Below are positions 27,639-35,635 of a stretch of DNA of 64,000 nt, in pieces. Origin of the DNA: Roseimaritima multifibrata. GTDB lineage: Bacteria > Planctomycetota > Planctomycetia > Pirellulales > Pirellulaceae. The notes beneath the pieces are model-generated. The model did not search any database. It was given only the letters and a program-made list of their open reading frames with translations, and was not told where the DNA came from. Positions within the stretch are counted from its first letter, which is position 1. Each line of letters begins with the position of its first letter. The position numbers and the translations under genes are program-made. The stretch covers positions 1,116,001 through 1,180,000 of the forward strand of contig NZ_CP036262.1 in the NCBI RefSeq assembly GCF_007741495.1, given 5' to 3'.

Positions 27639-29054
27639 ATGCCTTATCTGAAGAAGCTGTTCTTTGCTTGCTCAATCGTCTTGGTTGCTTCCTTCGGATC
27701 GGCGATCGTGTCGGCTCAGGATCAGGCAGCCGAAACCGTGATCCTGGATCAGGAAGATGAGGCGGAAATTGAGACGCCGGACAAGGTGGAGGTTGATCCG
27801 GTCGCGGTCGACGAAGATATTTCGGCTCGGTTGGAGAACATCTTTTCGGCGACCGGTTGGTTCGAAGGAGCGGAGGTGCGGACCGACGAGGGGGTCGTTT
27901 TTCTCACGGGAATCGCCGACAACGAGAAGCACCGTGAATGGGCTGAGCGGGTATCGCAGCGGACCTCCGATGTGGTCGCTGTCGTCAATCAGATCAGGGT
28001 TAAAGATCGTCCGATCTGGGATTTTCAGCCCGCAGTTTTCCAGTTGCGGCAGCTTGGTCGTAACTTTGTGCAGCTGCTGCCGCTGTTGGCAATTGGCACC
28101 TTGGTGATATTTCTGTCCTATTTGGCCGCGAAGCTGGGAGCCACCGTGGCGCGGCGTGTTACCGCTCGCCGACTGGACAGTCAGTTGCTTCAGCAGGTGA
28201 TCGCCAGCGTCGTGGCGGTCCTTGTCATGTTGGTCGGGATTTATATCGCTTTGAAGGTTTCTGGACTTAGCCGATTGGCGGTCACTGTCTTGGGGGGTAC
28301 GGGGCTTATTGGACTGGCACTTGGATTCGCGTTTCGAGACATCGCTGAGAACTATCTTGCGAGCATTCTGATTAGCTTGAATCGGCCCTTTCGCGTAGGC
28401 GACCTGATTGAACTGGAGGGGCAGAAGGGGTTTGTGCGGCGCGTCACCACCAGGGGAACCCTGTTATTGACCGTGGATGGCAACCATATCCAAATTCCCA
28501 ATAGCACCGTCTATAAAGCGATCCTCACGAACTATTCCTCGTCACCGCGGGTGCGCAAGGAATTCGTGATGGGAATTGGCTATGACGATTCGGTTACCGA
28601 AGCCCAAGAGATCGTCCACGAGGTGTTAACCGGGCACGAAGCGGTGCTCAGTGAGCCATCGCCATTAGTGCTTGTTGATTCACTGGGGGCTTCAACGGTG
28701 AATTTGGTAACTCGGTTTTGGTTGGATACGGAGCGTTTTGATGCCGCGTCGGTCTGTAGTGTGTTGATGCGTCAAGCGAAGACCGCGCTGAGTGACGCGG
28801 ACATTAGCATGCCTGACGAAGCTCGCGAAGTCGTTTTCCCTGACGGTGTGCCTGTAGCGATGTTGGAAACCGGTGGTGCGGCTGAGCGAGAAACGAATCG
28901 AGATTCCAGGGTGGCGCACGACCGTGCTGCAAATACGAGGTCGGACAAAGCGGATTCGAACACCGCTGAGGGAAATTTGGCGAACAAAGACGAGACCATA
29001 CAAGACCACGCCAAAGAAGCCGAATCGGATGCTGAACCGAACTTAATCTCCTAA
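27639..29054 (+). CDS. BON-domain mechanosensitive channel (MscS family)
   Basis: A 471-residue protein: signal peptide (1-28), acidic stretch, BON domain (about 62-127; ISARLENIFSATGWFEGAEV, VVAVVNQIRVK), three membrane helices (about 145-235), the pore helix GGTGLIGLALGFAFRDIAENYLAS and the beta domain NRPFRVGDLIELEGQKGFV. The C-terminus after about residue 410 is a long charged, low-complexity tail. It should open under membrane tension and release solutes; the BON domain may tie it to envelope lipids (inference). Confidence 0.93.
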   Translation: MPYLKKLFFACSIVLVASFGSAIVSAQDQAAETVILDQEDEAEIETPDKVEVDPVAVDEDISARLENIFSATGWFEGAEVRTDEGVVFLTGIADNEKHREWAERVSQRTSDVVAVVNQIRVKDRPIWDFQPAVFQLRQLGRNFVQLLPLLAIGTLVIFLSYLAAKLGATVARRVTARRLDSQLLQQVIASVVAVLVMLVGIYIALKVSGLSRLAVTVLGGTGLIGLALGFAFRDIAENYLASILISLNRPFRVGDLIELEGQKGFVRRVTTRGTLLLTVDGNHIQIPNSTVYKAILTNYSSSPRVRKEFVMGIGYDDSVTEAQEIVHEVLTGHEAVLSEPSPLVLVDSLGASTVNLVTRFWLDTERFDAASVCSVLMRQAKTALSDADISMPDEAREVVFPDGVPVAMLETGGAAERETNRDSRVAHDRAANTRSDKADSNTAEGNLANKDETIQDHAKEAESDAEPNLIS

Positions 29055-29133
29055 CTGGATTTGTTATGGCACGGGATTCGCGTTTCTCTCTTCACCGTTG
29101 AAAGAAATACACCAATCTTTACGGAGAGTCCGA

Positions 29134-29310
29134 ATGACAGCCATCGCTAACGAAAACAGTATTCTCAAAATCATTCTTGCCGTCTTGCTACCACCTTTGG
29201 CTGTGTACATGAACACCGGCCTGAGCACGCAATTTTGGTTGAATTTAGTCCTGACCATTGTTGGGTTCTGGGTGGTGGGTGTCGTGCACGCATTGATTGT
29301 CGTGCTGTAA
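29134..29310 (+). CDS. Pmp3/YqaE-family small membrane protein
   Basis: A 58-residue protein of two hydrophobic helices: ILKIILAVLLPPLAVYM and FWLNLVLTIVGFWVVGVVHAL. The LPPLAVY motif is characteristic of Pmp3 proteolipids, which affect membrane potential under salt or cold stress. ATG 29134 is chosen since GGAGAG lies 5 bp upstream; the frame is open further upstream. Confidence 0.92.
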   Translation: MTAIANENSILKIILAVLLPPLAVYMNTGLSTQFWLNLVLTIVGFWVVGVVHALIVVL

Positions 29311-29359
29311 TTCGAAGCTTTCTCTTCTGAACCCGTTTTCCTTTTTGAGAGAATGAACC

Positions 29360-29866
29360 ATGAATCTTGACTCCCTTTATAAACTGTACATTCACGAGCT
29401 AAAAGATTTGTACAGTGCCGAAAATCAGCTTCTTGATGCACTTCCCAAGATGCAAGCTGCCGCGACCGACACTCATCTGAAAGAATCGTTCGCAAAGCAT
29501 TTGGCGGAAACCAAGGTCCACGTCCAACGTCTAGAAAATGTCTTTAAGGGGTTGGACTTTGAACCGGGGGGTCACCGTTGCAACGCAATGGAAGGAATCA
29601 TCAGCGAAGGCGAAGAGTTACTAAAAGAGGATATTCCACCACGAGTGTTGGACGCAGCGCTGATCGCCGCTGCCCAGCGAGTGGAGCACTACGAGATGGC
29701 CGGTTATGGAACGGCGCGGGCCTTTGCAGAAAAGCTTGGCGAGCATGAAGCCGCGGAAACCTTGCAACTAACGCTCGATGAAGAAGGTAAAACCAACCGC
29801 CATCTTTCGCGATTGGCCGAGCGAAGCATTAACTTCTTGGCGACTCGAGTCGTCGCAGAGGCTTAG
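29360..29866 (+). CDS. YciE/YciF-family ferritin-like protein (DUF892)
   Basis: A 168-residue four-helix bundle. Family motifs with carboxylate/His ligands are visible: YIHELKDLYSAENQLLDALP, HLAETKVHVQRLE, AAAQRVEHYEMAGYGTARAFA and TLDEEGKTNRHL. The ligand pairs EENQ.., ExxH and ExxxxxE..H suit a di-iron site. Associated with stress responses; enzymatic role unknown. It follows the Pmp3 gene by 49 bp on the same strand, so co-expression is likely. Confidence 0.93.
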   Translation: MNLDSLYKLYIHELKDLYSAENQLLDALPKMQAAATDTHLKESFAKHLAETKVHVQRLENVFKGLDFEPGGHRCNAMEGIISEGEELLKEDIPPRVLDAALIAAAQRVEHYEMAGYGTARAFAEKLGEHEAAETLQLTLDEEGKTNRHLSRLAERSINFLATRVVAEA

Positions 29867-30255
29867 TCAGCCCGTTTCTCTTAGGTGTCGATTTCATGTG
29901 CTGGAATCGGCACCGATGCCTGGCCACGTTGTTTCTAAAGCAGCTGGCTCAAGGCGTCCCCCGCTCCATCCTTCTCCGGCAGCCTTTTAATCGCCCAAGT
30001 TCGTAGCTGCCAGTTGGTAGCTGCCGGGGCGAGCCCGGAAATGGAACTCTCGATACTTGGGGCTAAAAGAGGTGCTGAAATAGCCGAATGATTTGAGGCA
30101 TTCGCAAGAATACGGAAATCAGGAGGATTGACCACAGCAATCACCTAATCGCCTCAAAATCGCAACGTCAAAACTGACGCAGCGGGTTAAAATCTCGACT
30201 TGACTCTGCACTTACTATCGCACATCGCAGATGATCATTGGCGGCGGGGCACCGT
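29867..30255. other. Intergenic stretch with dispersed repeat
   Basis: Holds the 44-bp repeat 30008-30051 and a fragment of another repeat motif near 30176. No gene is seen. Confidence 0.5.
30008..30051. repeat. 44-bp dispersed repeat, copy 1
   Basis: CTGCCAGTTGG... GGGGCGAGCCCGGAAATGG AACTCT; a second copy is at 33721-33765 with minor differences and the same orientation. Confidence 0.8.
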
Positions 30256-30594
30256 CTACGAACGCAGTTTGCGTACGGCATCTGTGCTCAGTCGACGTGA
30301 AGCGATGCGGGCGACTCCGACGAGGGCACCGGAGACGGCGCCCCACAGAACGGCCTCTTTCCACGCGACCTCATGTGACGCTGGATTCTTTGGTGGATCA
30401 CGGTCGAGTGTCGTTCGCCATGTCGCTTCAAGTAGTTCGCGGGCGACAAGGGTAGCACCAAGTGCCGCAGCGAACGCAACCGCCGACTCTGTCATTCCGA
30501 TACCGGCATTTCTGGTATCCGGTTGCCCTACCCCTGTCCGTTCACTTGCTTCATCTCGTACTTGTTCGTATTTCTCATGGAGTGTATCCAGCAT
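30256..30594 (-). CDS. DUF4235-type membrane protein
   Basis: A 112-residue protein with two hydrophobic stretches: AVAFAAALGATLVARELL and EAVLWGAVSGALVGVARIA. The pattern RDPPKNPASHEVAWKEAVLW matches the DUF4235 family, frequent in stress or membrane contexts. I chose ATG 30594 for an AGGA 8 bp upstream. The N-terminus is charged and helical. It is on the opposite strand to the preceding stress cluster. Confidence 0.85.
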   Translation of the reverse strand: MLDTLHEKYEQVRDEASERTGVGQPDTRNAGIGMTESAVAFAAALGATLVARELLEATWRTTLDRDPPKNPASHEVAWKEAVLWGAVSGALVGVARIASRRLSTDAVRKLRS

Positions 30595-30785
30595 GCTATG
30601 GTCCTTTTTTGCGGTTATCGATAATTCCACGCTTTCACTGGAATCCGATTAGTCGCAATCTCCATGCCACTTTGCGGTTTGCATCGCGGGGGTGTCACCT
30701 GCCAGTTTTCTGGAAGGTCACCGTTCATCGCGAATGATCTTCGACCGTTACCCTTTTAGTGCGTTCGGTAAAGTTGGATTTAGAC

Positions 30786-32246
30786 CTAATCGGTGGGCTT
30801 TTCGGCATCCCTTACGATCCCGTTGATCATTTTGGGAAAAACGAAGAAGTGCAGTGGCAGGACTGCGTACCAATAGGCTAGGCCCAGAAGACCGGATGGG
30901 CGGAACCGGGCGGTTTGAGTGATGCAGGAATGGGTATCGTCAACGGCTTCCACTTGAAATTCAAGTTCAGCGACTCCGGGTAGTTTCATCTCTGCTGTTA
31001 GCCGTAACCATTCACCATTCTTGTATCCATTGACACGCCAGAAATCGACGGCCTCGCCGTAACTCAGTTTCTTAGGATGCCGACGGCCGCGGCGAAGTCC
31101 TGGGCCTCCAATTGCCTTGTCCATTAATCCGCGAAGCCACCAAAGCCAATCGGCGCCCCAGTATCCATATTTCCCCCCGATTTGGCTTAACGCTGTAAAA
31201 GTTTGACGAGCCGAAGCATTTACGTTTCTGCGACGTTGATCCAAGAAAACCTTTCCGCCGGACCATTCGGGATCACCAGGCATTGCTCCGGCCGTCGACC
31301 ATCGAGTTTCGACGTCGTCCATCCGCCACTTCCCCAGCGCCGCATCGATCGCTTCTTTCACTCCCAATAGAGGTCCTGGCATCAAACGTTGCGCTGTGTC
31401 GTCGCGGCAGACGGTGCGGTTGCGAAGTCCCTCGGCGAGCGGTCTGGCGATGCTTGCGTTGACCGGGGTTACCAGAGATATCCAAGCGGAACTTAGTTTC
31501 GGGGTTAGCACGGGGATTGGCAGAATGATTCGTTTGGTCAGTCCTAGAGATTTGGCCATCACCTGCATGAGCTGTTGGTAAGTGAACACATCTGTCCCGC
31601 CAATATCGATCACTCGGTCGGCGGTTTCAGGGACTTTTAGGCATTCGACTAGGTAGCGTAAAACGTCACGGATCGCGATCGGTTGTGTTTCCATTTTTAC
31701 CCATTTGGGCGTGATCATGATCGGAAGTCGTTCGACAAGATATCGAAGGATTTCGAAAGATGCGGAGCCTGATCCGATGATCATCGCGGCCCGAAAAACC
31801 GTTGTGTCGAATTCACTGTTGCATAATATTTCAGCGACTTCACGTCGGCTGTGCAGGTGACGGCTTAGATCCGGGCCCAGTTCTCCCAGGCCGCCAAGAT
31901 AGATAATTCGCCGGCAGTTCGTCCCACGCATGCCTGTCAAAAAGGCGTTGGCAAGTTCACGATCGCGTTTCGCGTAGTCCTCTCCCGCACTGATCATCGA
32001 ATGGACTAAGTAGTAGACCGCATCGGTATCTTGGGCTGCTCGATGAACGATTTCGGAGTTGTCCAGGTTCCCTTCGATGACCTCCAGTTGCGGGTGCCCT
32101 GCCCACGAAAACGCTCGGATTTTCTCAGGGCTGCGTACCAGGCATCGGACCTCTAGGCCCTCTTCTAACAGCTTCGGAACCAAACGCCCGCCGACGTAAC
32201 CGGTGGCTCCACAAACCAGGACTCGATTGATTTCTGCTTGCGACAA
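30786..32246 (-). CDS. SDR-type NAD(P)-binding protein with DUF2867 C-domain
   Basis: A 486-residue protein. The N-terminal half is an atypical short-chain dehydrogenase: VLVCGATGYVGGRLVPKLLEEG is the dinucleotide-binding loop, followed by GVEVRCLVRS-like and IYLGGLGELG segments and RAAMIIGSGS. The C-terminal half (about 310-480) contains VDFWRVNGYKNGEW, TQTARFRPSGLLGLAYWYAV and a membrane-like stretch, as in the DUF2867 group. Cellular role is unknown; epimerase or quinone/lipid-linked chemistry is possible. The SDR catalytic YxxxK is not obvious. Confidence 0.88.
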   Translation of the reverse strand: MSQAEINRVLVCGATGYVGGRLVPKLLEEGLEVRCLVRSPEKIRAFSWAGHPQLEVIEGNLDNSEIVHRAAQDTDAVYYLVHSMISAGEDYAKRDRELANAFLTGMRGTNCRRIIYLGGLGELGPDLSRHLHSRREVAEILCNSEFDTTVFRAAMIIGSGSASFEILRYLVERLPIMITPKWVKMETQPIAIRDVLRYLVECLKVPETADRVIDIGGTDVFTYQQLMQVMAKSLGLTKRIILPIPVLTPKLSSAWISLVTPVNASIARPLAEGLRNRTVCRDDTAQRLMPGPLLGVKEAIDAALGKWRMDDVETRWSTAGAMPGDPEWSGGKVFLDQRRRNVNASARQTFTALSQIGGKYGYWGADWLWWLRGLMDKAIGGPGLRRGRRHPKKLSYGEAVDFWRVNGYKNGEWLRLTAEMKLPGVAELEFQVEAVDDTHSCITQTARFRPSGLLGLAYWYAVLPLHFFVFPKMINGIVRDAEKPTD

Positions 32247-32280
32247 AATCTACTCCAGGGGGCGAACCCGATTTGAAAAT

Positions 32281-33003
32281 TCAGTTTGCACTTGAGGGCT
32301 CTGCTTTACCAGAGGTTCTTTTTTTGCTCAGGCTCGTTCCGCTCGCGGTCTCTTCGGCCCGCTTTTGGCAAAGGTGTTGAAGCGGGCACGTCGCACACTT
32401 TGGCGCTCGTGCTAAGCAAACTTTCTTGCCGAACTGAATCAGCCAGAAGTGTCCTTCGCGAAAAGCCCACGAAGGTGCCGTCTTCTCTAAAGCCGCAGCT
32501 GTTTTCTCCGCTGTTGTGCCCCGAGCGATTCCGGTTCGGTTACAGACTCGATGGACATGCGTGTCGACAGCAATCGTGTCGATAGCGAAGGCGAACTGCA
32601 GCACGATGTCGGCACACTTCCTGCCGATCCCCGGCAATTGCATCAATTCGGTTCGGGTGTTTGGCACGACTCCATCAAAGTCGTCCAATAAAGCATGGCA
32701 GAAGTTGTGAATGTTCTTCGCTTTTAGATTGTACAGTCCACAAGGCTTGATCGCTGTCTTGACATCCTCTTCGCTCAGATTCAACATCGTTCTTGGCGTG
32801 CGAGCAAGTCTGAACAATGCCTTGGTAGCGGTCGCGGTGTTAGCGTCCCGCGACTGTGCCGACAACATGCAAGAGATGCACGAGCGGAATGGATTGGGCT
32901 GTCGTTTAGGCCCCATTGCCCCGGGCACTCGACCTGGCATCTCGGAAGATAGTATCCGAAATGCCTGTGCGATTTGCTCTGGTGGCAATGATTGATGTGC
33001 CAT
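32281..33003 (-). CDS. nth: Endonuclease III (HhH-GPD DNA glycosylase)
   Basis: A 240-residue base-excision repair enzyme that removes oxidised pyrimidines and cuts abasic sites. The helix-hairpin-helix LMQLPGIGRKCADIVLQFAF contains the catalytic Lys, and VDTHVHRV contains the catalytic Asp. The C-terminal iron-sulphur loop is C-x6-C-x2-C-x5-C (CLARAPKCATCPLQHLC). The basic Lys/Arg/Ser tail is longer than in E. coli. It starts after an upstream spacer with no clear operon; the neighbour downstream is the SDR gene 34 bp away. Confidence 0.95.
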   Translation of the reverse strand: MAHQSLPPEQIAQAFRILSSEMPGRVPGAMGPKRQPNPFRSCISCMLSAQSRDANTATATKALFRLARTPRTMLNLSEEDVKTAIKPCGLYNLKAKNIHNFCHALLDDFDGVVPNTRTELMQLPGIGRKCADIVLQFAFAIDTIAVDTHVHRVCNRTGIARGTTAEKTAAALEKTAPSWAFREGHFWLIQFGKKVCLARAPKCATCPLQHLCQKRAEETASGTSLSKKRTSGKAEPSSAN

Positions 33004-33075
33004 CAGAGGCCCTCTAGCGGTGGATTAAGAGAACAGAAAGACGTTCTATTGTAGGCATCGTGTCAAGACTTGCCT

Positions 33076-33294
33076 TTACGTATCACTTTCTAGTTCCGAT
33101 TCCAGCTTGAGGACGTTGTTCGTGTCGTCAACCGTCACGTAGTAGGCTGGATTGTCGGTGCACCCGTTCCGGGTGACTTCCGTCCCGTCGATTTTTCGCG
33201 TTACTTTTTTAGTGAAGGTTGATTGGACCTTACCTCGTCCATACCCGTCGCCCCATTTCCACTTCACTTTCGACCCTTCGTGATATTTAGCCAT
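33076..33294 (-). CDS. Tudor-like small protein (DUF2945/hypervirulence-associated)
   Basis: A 72-residue protein with the pattern GSKVKWKWGDGYGRGKVQST, TRKIDGTEVTRNG and NPAYYV, typical of the short hypervirulence-associated Tudor-like family. It is a small beta-barrel expected to bind protein or nucleic acid. It lies 12 bp downstream of the zinc-ribbon gene on the same strand, so the two are probably co-transcribed. Confidence 0.85.
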   Translation of the reverse strand: MAKYHEGSKVKWKWGDGYGRGKVQSTFTKKVTRKIDGTEVTRNGCTDNPAYYVTVDDTNNVLKLESELESDT

Positions 33295-33306
33295 CGTGTT
33301 GTTAGC

Positions 33307-33462
33307 CTATTCAGGGGAATCAATGGGAGGGTGTTTGGTCGGGGTAATATCTCCCGGGACATTGACGTAAATTTTCTTTCCGCATTGAGGGCACGCTGGG
33401 GCACGGTCGTCGACATCCTTGCCGCAGTGCGGGCATTTGACATGATTCAGAGGCGTTGTCAT
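33307..33462 (-). CDS. Small zinc-ribbon protein
   Basis: A 51-residue protein with the ribbon CPHCGKDVDDRAPACPQCGK (two CxxC pairs). ATG 33462 has AGGA six bases upstream, so the longer frame to 33570 is not used. It is the first of a two-gene unit with the Tudor-like protein. Function unknown. Confidence 0.8.
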   Translation of the reverse strand: MTTPLNHVKCPHCGKDVDDRAPACPQCGKKIYVNVPGDITPTKHPPIDSPE

Positions 33463-34255
33463 CGGTCGTCCTTTGATTAGGGGAGTCACTATGAATGTGC
33501 AGAGGTTGGCAGGTCGAGAATGGTTTTTGATAGAACGGGTAACAGAGATTTGAATGCCTGAATTCCGCAAATATTATTCGGACGTCTCGCCGAATAACGA
33601 GTCCGTTTTATCTGTGCCTTTCTCTTCTGCCGTTATGGGATTCCGCATTTTTCGTGCCATCGAGCTCGCTATTAGACTCGGGCTGGCGGAGAACCGCATT
33701 TCGATCGTACGAGAGAGTATCTGCCAGTTGTGAGCCCCCCGGGGCAAGCCCGGAAACGGAACTCTATTAACCAAATTTCAAATCTTGGCTGCCTGCCAGG
33801 CAAGCTGGCATGGGGCCTTTTCTATCTGCCACACTTGCAACTTATTTATCGCACGTCCCAAACGAAGTCTGGTTTCCGGGGATGTTCCGCGACGTGCGAA
33901 TGCGATAATCACCAATCACAAAGATCGTAACCAATCCGAATAGGACTCTGTTCATCAAAAAAATTAGAAGTTGGCGGCTGATAGGCAGGCGATGCCAATG
34001 CTTTGGATCGAGGGGGCACAGGAGAGCAACTTAGCTGCAACGGAAGACAACGACACCAGCCGAACGAGTCAGAAGGCTCGTCCGGCTGGAGAACGATAAA
34101 AGAGAAAGCGTGACGCTGGTCGGTTGTCTTGGGGCGTTATTGGAGAATTAGGATTCGTTGAAATCCTCGTGAATCGCGGAGGTTCATCCGTAAGTTCTGC
34201 TGAATCCCGCTATCGGTAATCTCCTTGTCTCATCCCTGACAACAGACCTCCCGCG
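33463..34255. other. Intergenic stretch with repeat and hairpin
   Basis: Contains the 33721-33765 repeat and a hairpin CGCACGTC (33850-33857) / GACGTGCG (33891-33898). No gene is recognised in about 790 bp. Confidence 0.5.
33721..33765. repeat. 44-bp dispersed repeat, copy 2
   Basis: Matches 30008-30051; the core GGGGCAAGCCCGGAAACGG differs by a few bases. Confidence 0.8.
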
Positions 34256-34714
34256 TTACGCTGCGTCGGTTTCGTCTGTCGTGATCGCGCGATCGCCACA
34301 ACATGCGTTCTCAATAGAACAGCAGTATGCACGTTTAAGGCAGCACGTCGGTTTGCCCGCAGTTGCTGAAACTGCGTCGGTCGTTGCGGAGGATTTGGCA
34401 TCGTCACAGCAGGCTGCGTTCGAGAGGCAGCAAGCCGCGCCTTCGCTACAGCATGAAAGCTGGTTGGTTGCGTTTTCCGTCTCGGTAGCCGTCGCGGATG
34501 ATTTGCCATCATCGCAGCATGGTGCCTCGGCGAGGCAGCAAGGTGCGTCCTCGGTACAACAATCTACGGGGACGGAACAGCAGGCAAGGCCCGCGTCGCA
34601 GCAATCCGCGGACTTCGTGCAGCACGCCGATTGAGACGCTGTCATTACGTCTGAATTGGCAGCGGGGGCACAAGTAAAGGCAAACAAAACCGTCGAGAAA
34701 ATAGTCGCTAACAT
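34256..34714 (-). CDS. Secreted Cys-Cys repeat protein, probable metal binder
   Basis: A 152-residue protein with a signal peptide (MLATIFSTVLFAFTCAPAAN) and 12 CysCys pairs in a run with 4-7 residue spacing (ACCTKSADCCDAGLACC and so on), divided by a Ser/Ala/Thr-rich linker into two blocks plus a third short block. Otherwise Asp/Glu-rich. No cysteine-family fold I know matches. Its place beside a P-type ATPase and other Cys-rich proteins suggests periplasmic metal buffering (inference). ATG 34714 is chosen for GGAG 8 bp upstream; the frame extends 21 codons further. Confidence 0.75.
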   Translation of the reverse strand: MLATIFSTVLFAFTCAPAANSDVMTASQSACCTKSADCCDAGLACCSVPVDCCTEDAPCCLAEAPCCDDGKSSATATETENATNQLSCCSEGAACCLSNAACCDDAKSSATTDAVSATAGKPTCCLKRAYCCSIENACCGDRAITTDETDAA

Positions 34715-34834
34715 AATCGAAACTCCAGGATGGATGGCGCAGTCAATATCGACGTGAGCCATCAAGGAAACAAACACAAAACGATCTTCAGATGGATGTC
34801 GTTCAGGCTTCGTAAATCGAAGCTCTACTCACAG

Positions 34835-35203
34835 CTAAATCTGAAGGCGTACGTGTTGTTCAATCAGGGAGTTGGATCTGGGAAATCGAACCGGATCGAC
34901 AAAGGCGACCGAATCCATTTTCCAATCGACGATAGCGAAATCGCTATGGAGAGAACCGCTGGACGCCGACTCAGCGCCGGACGTTCTGGGCGGTAACCAA
35001 ACGGGGGCGTCGCAGGATGCCATCGCTGGGCATTCATGCGACGGATTTTCGCCGCAACAATCATGAGCGACATGTTGCGATTGGCAACACGCCTCCGGGC
35101 AAGGTTGCCCTGCCCGAACCGCAGGAGAAGCTACCAACAGAACCGCGATCACCGCAAATGCGGCGAAGATTCGAGCGGTGGTGTTGGTGCGGCGGCGGTT
35201 CAT
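34835..35203 (-). CDS. Secreted Cys/His-containing small protein
   Basis: A 122-residue protein with signal peptide (ARIFAAFAVIAVLLVASPAVRAG), a short Cys-rich core (QPCPEACCQSQHVAHDCCGE, then ECPAMASCDAP) and a C-terminus ending HVRLQI. The start at 35203 is preferred because the mature signal peptide follows MNRRRTN. It precedes the CysCys repeat gene on the same strand by 120 bp, so both may respond to metal. Family not recognised. Confidence 0.65.
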   Translation of the reverse strand: MNRRRTNTTARIFAAFAVIAVLLVASPAVRAGQPCPEACCQSQHVAHDCCGENPSHECPAMASCDAPVWLPPRTSGAESASSGSLHSDFAIVDWKMDSVAFVDPVRFPRSNSLIEQHVRLQI

Positions 35204-35635
35204 TGTGAATCGTTCCAAAAACGCGAACGTATGCTGTGGGAATCGGTACGAGCGACTGGTAAGCAGGGCTCCGTTCCCCAGAGGAATTGACGTTACAACT
35301 GCACTCTGCTGAGAGAAAGTAATAACGATCAAATCTTGGGATAGGTCACTGCTCCCCTTTGCTTCAATGCTCTTTAGATGATTTTCGCCGCCATTTCTTC
35401 ACGAAGCTGAAAAAGAAATTGAAGAAAATTTGGATGCCTCTCCGCCATGGAACCAACTAACGCGTCCGATTTCGTTGGAGTCATCGCGGAGGACTTTCGC
35501 GAATTTTTCGTTCCGCTCGTCGTCTATGAGCATTGGGGATGTTTTCGAAAAGGTCGTTTGCCGTTAGCCGGTTTCCTCTTCGTGCGAAATCACTTCCCCG
35601 TTTTCACGAACTTGGGACGCGACCATCAAACGTGA
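35204..35635. other. Intergenic stretch
   Basis: A 62-codon plus frame at 35447-35635 has no ribosome site of note and no known likeness, so it is not called. Otherwise nothing recognised. Confidence 0.4.

Noticed and set aside
35447-35635. 62-codon plus frame
   Set aside because: No ribosome site and no similarity; adjacent to the ATPase stop on the other strand.
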